The notes below the pieces were generated by a model that saw nothing but the letters and a program-made list of their open reading frames with translations, did not search any database and was not told the DNA's origin. DNA of 64,000 nt, from assembly GCA_013146195.2 (NCBI GenBank), contig CM028381.1, forward strand, positions 99,361,002 to 99,425,001, in the 5' to 3' direction. Each line of letters opens with the position of its first letter. Position 1 is the first letter of the stretch. This document shows, in pieces, positions 21,501-31,136 of this stretch. The position numbers and the translations under genes were made by a program. The DNA is from Codonopsis lanceolata. Lineage: Eukaryota; Streptophyta; Magnoliopsida; Asterales; Campanulaceae.

Positions 21501-22559
21501 TTCTTCCTTTTCTTCCTCAATATTTTCTATCTCAATTTCTTCAAAGAGAGATTTTGAATCTCTACTTCATCTTCTTTAATTTCATAACTTTCTTCTACTA
21601 CTTTTTCCGATTCATCGAATTATTTTTCGATTCTATTTTTATTTTTACCTTCTTCATCTTTCTTTTACTAGCTTCTAACTTTTTCTCTCTCTAATCTTTC
21701 TTCTTCTTCAATTTCTTTCATTTCCTCAATGTCAATTTTATGGGAGGGATAGGGCTATCATCATAGACAATAAATCTATCTCTCATAATCTTCCTCTTCT
21801 TCAAAAGGTTGATAATTTTTCAATCTCATCTATTGAAAATGTGCACTTATGTCACTAGGTCTATTCATAGCATCAAACACGTAATTTCAACAGTTTCACC
21901 TAGGACTGACATTGTGAGTTTACCATTTTTCACATTAATCATTGTATTGGCAGTTGCCATAAATGGTCTGCCTAACAATATTGGGACTTCATTATTAGTG
22001 CATATCTTCCTTTCCATCTCTAGAACCACAAAGTCAATCGGTATGATTAATTTATCAACCGAACTAGGATATCTTCCACTATACCCAAAGGATATTTAAC
22101 CGAACGATCACTAATTGTAATTGCATAGTAGTGGGTTTTAGTTCTCCTAAACCTAATCGTTTATAGACCGCAAAGGCATCAAATTAATACTTGCTCCTAA
22201 ATCTAGCATTGCTTTCATCTTTTTAGAGCTTCCCAAGAGACTTGGATATTAAACTACCGGGTCTTTCAACTTAGGTGGTAATTCGGGTTGTAAAACGATC
22301 CTACTTCGCTTCGAAACAACAATCTTTTCATTGTTTTCAAACTTGTGTTTCTTAGAGTGAAGATCTTTGAAAAACTTTGCATAAGCTGGAATATTTTTAA
22401 TAACATTAAGCAAAGGTAAATTAACATTTACTTTGGATAACATATTATAAATTTCCGTGGAATTGTTTGTCCATTCGTTTTTCATAAGTCTTCTTGAACG
22501 GAATTGAGGAACATAAGGTGGTGGAGCCACATAAGGTTCCTCTTCTTGACTCCAACTTC
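18530..22559 (-). pseudogene. pol: gag end, protease, RT, RNase H and integrase of copy 2, heavily frameshifted
   Basis: Starts in the gap with the C-terminal gag region (22530-22249: SYxKF-like AYAKFFKDLHSKKHKF and LPPKLKDP), then the protease active site DLGAS (minus 22203-22189) and ILLGRPF-type tail (about 22000-21950). RT, RNase H and integrase follow (about 21120-18530) in many short frames. The RT catalytic motif reads FMGD instead of FMDD (codon 20680-20678), while the integrase keeps the second Asp (SDQG, codon 19247-19245) that copy 1 lost. Many breaks fall at former CAG/CTG sites, so part of the damage may be sequence error rather than mutation. Confidence 0.85.
22189..22203 (-). 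other. retroelement aspartic protease active site DLGAS (copy 2)
   Basis: The minus strand encodes KAMLDLGASINLMP, the canonical D(S/T/L)GA motif of plant Ty3/gypsy proteases. This is the only protease active site in the window; the one of copy 1 was removed by the insertion at 8538. Confidence 0.85.
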
Positions 22560-22659
22560 NNNNNNNNNNNNNNNNNNNNNNNNNNNNNNNNNNNNNNNNN
22601 NNNNNNNNNNNNNNNNNNNNNNNNNNNNNNNNNNNNNNNNNNNNNNNNNNNNNNNNNNN
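22560..22659. other. assembly gap (100 N)
   Basis: Exactly 100 N, a conventional placeholder of unknown true size. Left side is Athila-like gag; right side starts directly in (TTAAG)n. The missing halves of four nested elements should lie here. Confidence 1.
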
Positions 22660-24822
22660 AGTTGAATTAAGGATTGAAGTTGAAGTTAAGTTAAGTTAAG
22701 TTAAGTTAAGTTAAGTTAAGTTAAGTTATATTATGTTAATTAAGTTACGTTATGTTTAAGTTAAGTTAAGTTACGTTACGTTAAGCTAAGTTACGTTACG
22801 TTAAGCTAAGTTAAGTTAAGTTAAGTTAGAGTTAAGCTAAGTTAAGTTAATTTAGTTAAGTTAAGTTAAGTTAAGTTTAGGATTGAAGTTAGATTGGATT
22901 TAAGTTAAGTTAAGGTAAGTTAAGTTAAGCTAAGTTAAGTTAGTTAAGTTAATTAGATTAGAGTTAAGTTAAGTTAGTTAAGTTAGAAGTTAGCTAAGTT
23001 AGTTCTTACGTTTTAAAGTTAAAGTTAAGTTAAGTTAAGTTAGTTAAGTTAGGATTAAGTTAAGTTAGGATTAAGTTAGCTAAGTTAGAGTTAAGTTAAG
23101 TTAAGTTAAGTTAAGATAAGTTAAGTTAAGGACAGATTAAGTTTTAAGAAGTTGCGTTAAGTTAAGTTGCGTTAGTTAAGTTAGTCGAAGTTAAAGGTTA
23201 AGTTAAGTTAAGTTAAGCTAAGTTAAGTTAAGTTAAGTTAAGTTAAGTTAAGTTAAGTTAAGTTAAGTTAAGTTAAGTTAGAATTTAGCGTTAAGTTTTA
23301 AGTTAAGCTAAGTTAAAGAAGTTAAGTTGTTAAGTTAAGCTAGAAGTTAAGTTGAAGTTAAGTTAAGTTAAGTTAAGAAGTTGTTAAGTTAAGTTAAGCT
23401 GCGTTAGTTAAGTTAAGATTAAGTTGCTGTTAAGGATTAAGTTAAGCTAAGTTAAGTTAAGTTATGTTAAGAAGTTAGAGTTAAGTTAAGTTATGTTTGT
23501 TAAGTTGCTAAGTTACGTATGTTTAAGTTAAGTTAAGTTGCGTTAAGTTAAGAAGTTAAGAGATTAAGTTAAGTTAAGTTAAGTTAAGTTAAGTTAAGTT
23601 AAGTTAGGAGCGTTTAAGTTAAGTTAAGTTAAAGTTAAGTTAAGTTAAGTTAGAGTTAAGCTAAGTTAAGTTAAGTTAAGTTAAGTTGAAGTTAAGTTGC
23701 GTTGCGTTGTTTAAGATTTAAGTTAAGTTAAGTTAAGTTAAGTTAAGCTAGAAGTTAAGTTAAGTTAAGTTAAGTTAAGTTAAGTTTAAGTTAAGTTGAA
23801 GTTCGTTGCGTTAAGTTAAGTTGAAGTTAAGTTAAGAAGTTAAGTTAAGTTAAGTTAAGTTAAGTTAAGTTAAGTTAAGTTTAAGTTAAGTAAGTTAAGT
23901 TAAGTTAAGTTAAGTTAAGCTAAGTTAAGCTTAAAAGTTAAGTTGAAGTTAAGTTAAGTTAAGTTAAGTTAAGTTAAGTTAAGTTAGAAGTTAAGCTAAG
24001 TTAAGTTAATTAAGCTAAGTTAAGTTAAGTTAAGTTAAGTTAAGTTAAGTTAAGTTAAGTTAGTTATTTAAGTTAAGTTAAGTTAAGTTAAGTTAAGTTA
24101 AGTTAATTAAGTTAAGTTAAGTTAAGTTAAGTTAAGTTAAGTTAAGCTAAGTTAGGATTAAGCTAAGTTAAGTTAAGTTAAGTTAAGTTAAGTTAAGTTA
24201 AGTTAAGTTAAGTTAAGTTAAGTTTAAATTAAGTTAAGCTAAGTTAAGTTAAGCTAAGTTAAGTTAAGTTAAGTTAAGTTAAGTTAAGTTAAGTTAAGTT
24301 AAGTTAAGTTAAGTTAGTTAGTTAGTTAAGTTAAGTTAAGTTAAAGAAGTTAAGTTAAAAGTTAAGTTAAGTTAAGTTAAGTTAAGTTAAGTTAAGTTAA
24401 GCTAAGTTAAGTTAAGTTAAGTTAAGTTACGTTACGTTAATTTAAGTTAAGTTAAGTTAAGTTAAGTTAAGTTAAGTTAAGCTAAGTTAAGTTAAGTTAA
24501 GTTAAGTTAAGTTAAGTTAAGTTAAGTTAAGCTAAGTTAAGTTAAGTTAAGTTAAGTTAAGTTAAGCTAAGTTAAGTTAAGTTAAGTTAAGTTACGTTTA
24601 AGTTAAGTTAAGGTAAGTTAAGTTAAGCTAAGTTAAACTAAGTTAAGTTAAGTTAAGTTAAGCTAAGCTAAGTTAAGTTAAGCTAAGTTACGTTACGTTT
24701 AAGCTAAGTTAAGTTACGTTCTTTTAAGCTAAGTTAAGTTAAGTTAAGTTAAGTTACGTTACGTTACGTTAAGTTAAGTTAAGTTACGTTAAGTTAAGTT
24801 AAGTTAAGTTACGTTACGTTAA
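22660..24822. repeat. (TTAAG)n pentanucleotide satellite
   Basis: About 2.2 kb made almost wholly of TTAAG, with interspersed variants such as TTACG, CTAAG, GTTGCG and short indels that break the phase. Long pure runs occur at 23216-23280 and 24100-24330, among others. It abuts the N gap, so the array may be much longer. It is not the plant telomere repeat (TTTAGGG). Confidence 0.95.
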
Positions 24823-25176
24823 CATTATAACATTTCGCCAATAGGCGTTGCGTGTTTTCATGTTATAATGGTCTATCGTACTCTATTATACCATTTCGCT
24901 AATAGACGTATCGTGGTTCATGTTATAATGGTCCATCGTACTCCATTATACCATTTCGTCAATAGGCGTAACGTGTTTTCATGTTATAATGGTCCATCGT
25001 AGTCCATTATAACATTTTGCCATTAATAGGCGTAACGTGTTTTCATGTTATAATGGTCCATCGTACTCCATTATACCATTTCGCCAATAGCCGACGCGTG
25101 TTTTCATGTTAATTATAATGGTCCATCGTACTCCATTATACCATTTCGCCAATAGGCGTAGCGTGTTTTCATGTTA
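24823..25176. repeat. 61-bp tandem repeat, about six units
   Basis: Units begin CATTATAACATTTCGCCAAT at about 24823, 24884, 24943, 25004, 25067 and 25132. Each contains an inverted repeat (CATTATAACAT and ATGTTATAATG) that could form a 45-base hairpin around CGCCAATAGGCG, itself a palindrome. It is embedded in the TTAAG/TTACG array. Confidence 0.9.
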
Positions 25177-25590
25177 AGTTACGTTAATTTAATTTAAGTT
25201 AAGTTAAGTTACGTTACGTTAAGCTTAGTTAAGATATGTTACATTAAGTTAAGTTAAGTTACGTTTAAGTTACGTTTAAGTTAAGTTAAGATAAGTTAAA
25301 TTAAGTTAAGTTAAGCAAAATTAAGTTAAGTTAAGTTAAGTTAATCTACGTTACGTTACGTTACGTTAAGTTAAGTTACGTTACATTTAAGTAAAGTTAA
25401 GTTAAGATAAGTTAAGTTAAGTTAAGTTACGTTAAGTTACATTAAGTTACATTACGTCACGTTAAGTTACGATACGTTACATTACATTACGTTACATTAA
25501 GTTACGTTACGTTACGTTACGTTATGTTACGTTACGTTTCGTTAAGTTAAGTTAAGTTACGTTATGTTACGTTAAGTTACGTTAAGTTAA
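25177..25590. repeat. TTACG/TTAAG mixed array
   Basis: Continuation of the pentanucleotide satellite in which TTACG is as frequent as TTAAG, up to the first ~170-bp repeat unit. No coding sequence. Confidence 0.85.
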
Positions 25591-26400
25591 GTTGTAATGT
25601 GAATGTTTTAATTTTTGTAATTATATTGATGCTAATCATTTTAATTATTGATATTATATTATTAAATTAACATTTCAAATATTATTTTAATTTAATTTCA
25701 ATTTAAGTTAACGTTAGGTTAAGTTAAGTTAAGTTAAGTTAAGTTAAGTTAAGTTAAGTTGTAATGTGAATGATTTAATGTTTGTAATTATATTGATGCT
25801 AATCATTTTAATTATTGATATTATATTATTAAAGTAACATTTCAAATATTATTTTAATTTAATTTCAATTTAATTTCAAATATTATTGATATTTTATATT
25901 AATTAGAATTTAAGTTAAGTTTAGTTGTAATGTGAATGTTTTAATTTTTGTAATTATATTGATGTTATTCATTTTAATTATTGATATTATATTATTAAAT
26001 TAACATTTCAAATATTATTTTAATTTAATTTCAATTTAAATTCAAATATTATTGATATTTTATATTAATTATAATTTTAGTTAAGTTAAGTTAAGTTAAG
26101 TTGTAATGTGAATGTTTTAATTTTTGTAATTATATTGATGCTAATCATTTTAATTATTGATATTATATTATTAAATTAACATTTCAAATATTATTTTAAT
26201 TTAATATCAATTTAAGTTAATGTTACGTTAAGCTAAGTTAAGTTGTAATGTGAATGATTTAATTTTTGTAATTATATTGATGCTAATAATTTTAATTATT
26301 GATATTATATTATTAAATTAACATTTCAAATATTATTTTAATTTAGTTTCAATTTAATTTCAAATTATTGATATTTTATATTAATTAGAATTTAATTTCA
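25591..26400. repeat. ~170-bp AT-rich tandem repeat, five units
   Basis: Units start GTTGTAATGTGAATG at 25591, 25758, 25924, 26100 and 26242, with spacings of 167, 166, 176 and 142 bp. Core ATATTGATGCTAATCATTTT and ATTATTGATATTATATTATT. The variable part is the number of TTAAG units between monomers, so the two repeat types are interleaved. Confidence 0.9.
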
Positions 26401-26770
26401 ATTTATTTTCAGTGACGGAATTTTCCGTCGCTAAAGGTCACCTTTAGCGACAGAATTTTCCGTCGCTGAAAATAATCTGAAATTAAATTCTGAAATATTC
26501 AGCGACGGAGTTTTCCGTCGCTGAAGGTCACCTTTAGCGACATAATTTTCCGTCGCTGAATATTTCAGAATTTAAGTTCAGTTTATTTTCAGCGACGGAA
26601 TTTTCCGTCGCTAAAGGTGACCTTTAGCGACGGAAAATTTCAAATTCGTCATTCGCTAAAGGTGGCCTTCAGCGACGGAAAAATCGATGCAAAATTCCGT
26701 CGCAAATGCTAAAATTAAAATTAAAAAAAATTCCGCCGCTAAGAATTTGAAGCCTTTGTTTCTAGTAGTG
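26401..26770 (+). mobile_element. CACTA (En/Spm) right terminus with subterminal repeats
   Basis: Ends in TTTCTAGTAGTG (26759-26770), the complement of the CACTACTAGAAA terminus of CACTA elements. Before it lie about nine copies of AGCGACGGAA / TTCCGTCGCT in both orientations (26411-26715), the typical palindromic subterminal repeats to which the transposase accessory protein binds. I found no left terminus; it may lie left of the gap or be lost, and the satellites at 22660-26400 may be inside the element. Confidence 0.7.
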
Positions 26771-29472
26771 CCTTGGCACTCTGTCAAATTACTTTCAGAT
26801 TTACACACGATACTTACTCTCACGCCGGAGGGGTTTCGCAAGGCCCTGCCTTGCACTTCCACTCAGGTTTTCTTGTGTTCTTAGCCAGGTTCAAGGAAGT
26901 CGATCCAAGCCCAGATATCCTACCCAACACCAGGGCGACCCAAGCTGTGATTTTGCCATATCATACTCTATAGCCTCTGATTGCTACTTCAGGCGCGACT
27001 TTTGTAGGGGACAGAATGAGCGAGATCGAAGATGAAATTTGGCTAAAATCGAAAGAGGTAAGCGCTAGAGCTGTGATCAGAGTGACTGGAGTGGGAAGCG
27101 TTTAGGCTGTAGATGTCGGCTTTTATATATGGTGGGGCTGTGATCGAAGATGAGATTGCACCAAGAGATGAGAGAATGAGAGGATGTGAGATTATGGTAT
27201 TTCCTTTTAATACATTTACTCTTTAACCAGATAAGATAAATGCCATTTTTGCCCCGCACGTGGAAGATCACGTGCTATTTTAAGTGAATTTCCTAAAGTC
27301 CGTCAAAAGTAGGGTGGAAAATGGAAAAAAAAAATAGCATCACATACCATTATGGGGTAAACCTTAGGTTAGGGTGCACTATGCGATTTGGTGGATACGT
27401 TGAGGGGGAAGGGAGGGAGGGAATTGTAAATTAGCCATATAATTTCATTTTGGATTATTGAAACAATTATTTATTATTTTTATTTAAAAGCATATTTTAA
27501 ATACTAAATGGGTAACTAAATATTGAAGTTATAACCAAATCCCACTTTGCACCCTAAGAAAAATGATCAAAATAATCTTCATGTGACATGTACATACAAT
27601 TTTCCGTTACTATTTTTAACACTCATAGATGGAAGGGGGCAAAGTGGGACAAATAGAAAAATAGGGTATGGAAGTTAGACACTTCATATGTTGGGGGGCA
27701 ATGTGAGAGTTATTGTGTGATTTTAAGAGCTAATCATATTTTGGTCATATCAAAAGTAGTCCAAAACACAAATTTTCGCCTAAGTATCCACCAAATCCAC
27801 TTTGGCCCTCAACGTAATTTTCTAGCATTTTCATATTTGTCAAATTTGGTGATGCTGATGTCATGTCTGGTAATTGTAGTGATAGACACGGTGGATGAAT
27901 AATGTTTAAAACCGATAATTTGGTCCAATCAAACCATAAACAATATCAACAGTGCCGATGAGAAATTTATTAGAGTTGAAACTAGGGACGATGAAGACGG
28001 ATTGAACCATGGCGTGCCTCATCTTTGTTGTATACATTTGTAATTGGTTCAAATATGGGTTTTGAAATTCGTGGTGTATGCATGTGTATTGTGTTGTACG
28101 AGAGAAAAAGAGAGAAAGAGAAAAATGTCAGGGGGCTGTGATAGCTTTAATTTTTTGTGGGTTCTTATTCGTGGCGGCCTTGACACCTGATTGTGATTAT
28201 CTAATCTTCAGTTATATCTCTTTGATATCTGATAAGATTCCGCTCTATTTTTATTTATTTTTCAATATAAAATTTTGAATAAAAGATTTATACACTCTTG
28301 AGTTTTATCTCAATAAAAATTTACATAAGAGGTCATTGATGGAGAAGAAGCGCAGAGAAAGAGTTGTTGGAGAAGAAGAAAAAGAAGTTTCTCTTTGGGT
28401 AATAAAAACAGAGAAAGCGTTGTCAGAAAATAACCAAAATGCCCTATACGTGAAATCTCATGTGCACTTTAATGTTAGATTGGTAACCTTCGTCGTGACT
28501 AGGGAGTAAACTAGAAAAAAAAAAGGTTATAAAATGATATGAAAATGACACAAAACTTAGGTTGGGTGTGGCAAAGTGGGACTTCATAGATACTTTGATG
28601 GAATTTTGTATTTTTTAGTGCAACTATATAATATACTTTGGGGTTGAGAGTTTGATTCCCGACAAAGAAAAGTAAAATTAATTCAGATATATCTATGACA
28701 TAGATCCATCTATTGAATTTCGAATTAACCTTAACTCTATGTCTCATTCATGGTCATGCCAAAGGATCGATCTTACAGAAAAGTGATAAGCGTTTAGGTA
28801 ATCGCACTGACGACAAATGAGATTAGAGCAGAAATTGTGATCTAACATGTATAGGATCACTAAAGTGGTTGTCAAATAACTCCATGGAGTAGGGTGGCAA
28901 AGGCAAACCAATTGGGTGACGACTGACGGAAGGTTACCAATATAAAAAGGGATATGTCCCTTTTGTGTTTCCGCCGTTTTGTAGAGAGGAGAGAGAGAGT
29001 AGAAACCGAGGTGCAGCGGCAGCACCATAATTCGTCTCCCCTGTACTGCTAATCGGTCGTACTGGAATGTTATCAGGCCAGTACGATAACAACACGACAT
29101 GATAAGCCTAAACACGAGCCAACACGGAAATAACACGACATTATAAATATGAATACGACACAATAAGTAAAAGTGTAATTATATTTATAAAGTACCATTA
29201 GGCTTGTTAAGCCCAATAAAACATATAGTTTTCATTTTTTAATTCATATTATAATAAATTATCAATACAAATAGTCAAGTAGTTTAAAGCCACAAATATC
29301 CAAATGATAAAATTATGAAGAATCACGAAAACAGTCTAAATGCCATGAATAATAATCAACAAACCCTAGTAAATTTTTAAAAATTGAATTTTAAAAACAT
29401 TATTTTTTTTAGTTATTGTGTTTTATCGTACTTGCCCAATATATCAACCTAATTTTTACTGTGTCTTATAGA
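26771..29472. other. no gene recognised; non-coding, AT-rich
   Basis: Short open frames (for example 26687-26884 and 28744-29163) have no recognisable domain. A phrase like CAAAGTGGGAC recurs at about 27635 and 28572 in both orientations (CCCACTTTG at 27541, CCACTTTGG at 27798), suggesting remnants of a repeat. 28980-29166 is rich in ACACGA motifs like the MITE at 29473 and may be a decayed relative of it. Confidence 0.5.
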
Positions 29473-29727
29473 TAGGGGTGGCAATACTTGACACGGTACG
29501 ATAGCACGAACCAGCACGACACGATTATAAAACACGATTACAGAGACAAATGACACGATAAGTCAAGCACGACATGACACAACACGAAACACGACACGAA
29601 AGACACAAAATTGTTAATATATTCAAATTAATATTTATTGTTATATTTATGATCAAATAAGATAGATAATATGAAAACATGATAATGAGGCACAAACACG
29701 ACACGATAACACGAATTGCCACCCCTA
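29473..29727. mobile_element. hAT-type MITE with perfect 8-bp target duplication
   Basis: 255 bp with termini TAGGGGTGGCAAT and ATTGCCACCCCTA, flanked on both sides by CTTATAGA (29465-29472 and 29728-29735). An 8-bp duplication and these ends fit the hAT superfamily. The inside is rich in ACACGA and has no coding sequence, so it depends on a transposase from elsewhere. Confidence 0.9.
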
Positions 29728-30670
29728 CTTATAGAGCTAGCCCAATAACAATCTGAACTCGGTAATCCTTAGCCCAAACTCTATAATTAAGTGTTTGACG
29801 TCAATTGTGTAGTGCCTCAAATTGACACCCCTACTTTGTACACCGTTTGTGATCAGCCAAACCAATTTGCTCGGCTTGAGTTATTGATTTGTATTTTGGG
29901 TGTGGTACTTTTCGGTGTAATTGGGATTTGACTTTTAGGTATTTGTTGAGCAACAACATGTTGTATTTTGTGTCTCCGTTTGATTAGTGAAAACTTTTCC
30001 TGGCTTCGTCGGTGGACATAGGGAATTTCCTGAACCACATAAATGCTTCCCTACTTTATTTCTGTACTATTTTAGTTCATTATTTTGTTATCTTCTTCCA
30101 ATCGTTTATGGCCGCAAATTATATCAGTCAGGACGTGAACATACTAGCTTTCATATTGGATTGAACTCCAACGACTCATTTCCGCTTATTGCGATGCCAC
30201 TAGATTTGTTCCCAAATCATTCCATGTTGACTTATGATCTAGTAACGCTACCTTCAAGATTTAATCTCTCCATTCATCCTTTATGATATATATTTGACAA
30301 ATCCCTAAAGCTTCACAATATTGCAGTATTGGCTCAAATGATCTGACAGTCAATTGTTGTAGTCCCTCAACTTTTGTCGAAGACTATAATGAAAGGTTGT
30401 CTTAAATAATAAATATTAAATATGAAGGGATTCTAGTCTATACATTTTCATCATCAAAACTAATCTAATTAACTACATATGCCTAACATCTCTCTCTCTC
30501 TCTCTCTCTAAAAGAAAGATCCATTTCACCTGGCAGAATAAAATGAGCCATCGCCAGATAGCCATGGAAAATCTATTTCCAAGAGTATTAAAGGGTTTAG
30601 TAATTAGCATTTAGCACTAACGTACCTCTAGAATTTTGAAATGGTTTGGCCAAAAAAAAAAGTTTATATC
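29728..30670. other. no gene recognised
   Basis: An open frame of 99 codons at 29987-30286 (plus) has no motif I recognise and no codon or splice context that supports it. A (CT)n run lies near 30489-30507. Otherwise unremarkable. Confidence 0.45.
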
Positions 30671-31136
30671 TAAAAGATTGAGAATATCTTAATCTGAAAG
30701 AAGAAATGAAAATGTGAAAATGAACTGAAGAATGTTCAAGAGAAAGAGAGAATTTGTATTTCGTGTGAGATTCATTTCATTGATTCAAAGGAGAGTTTCT
30801 GTACATATATATACAATGAAATAGAGATATCTGTTTGATCTAACTAACTAATCCAGCTGTATAACAACTTTGATGTAAACAGAAACAAACTTCCTAACTG
30901 CCTTCACTTTGTTTCACTCGACACCCTTGCACTTCTGTAGAGTTACACCCGATACCCTTGAATGAATGTAACTGAATATAACTACTTATTTCTTCTATCA
31001 CTTGACACCCTTAGTCTGTTGTAGTTGTACACCCGACACCCCTGCATTCTTTGAATCTGGACTTGCACCAATCTGTTCTTCACTTGATTCAGTAGCTGTG
31101 GTCTCTGCACTTGTGTCTTCATCATCATCATTTATA
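30671..31136 (-). repeat. 3' LTR of copia element
   Basis: 466 bp, about 95% alike by eye to the other LTR once the hAT insertion is removed. Contains TATATATAC near 30807, and repeated CGACACCC motifs (30919, 30976, 31024). The pol reading frame runs about 45 codons into it before stopping at 30998. Confidence 0.88.

Larger units (their letters stand above)
13064..22559 (-). mobile_element. Athila-like Ty3/gypsy retrotransposon, copy 2 (runs into gap)
   Basis: Read on the minus strand: gag end, protease, RT, RNase H and integrase (22559 down to ~18530), spacer with palindromes and TATA (18520-17664), the 3' ORF (17663-16676), a long untranslated region (16675-14296) and the 3' LTR (14295-13064). 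It is inserted in the plus-strand LINE at 13064. Its 5' LTR, primer-binding site and most of gag are lost in or beyond the N gap. Coding is broken by very many one- to three-base differences from copy 1, many of them at CAG or CTG. Confidence 0.87.

Noticed and set aside
22660..24822. (TTAAG)n as telomeric DNA
   Set aside because: Plant telomeres use TTTAGGG (or close variants); the unit and the many phase breaks do not fit, and it is flanked by other satellites and transposons.
28620..28670. Possible second SINE (GTTTGATTCCCG resembles box B)
   Set aside because: No matching box A at the right distance, no A-tail and no target duplication.
29987..30286. 99-codon plus-strand open frame
   Set aside because: No recognisable motif, no upstream promoter or splice context; left as unassigned.
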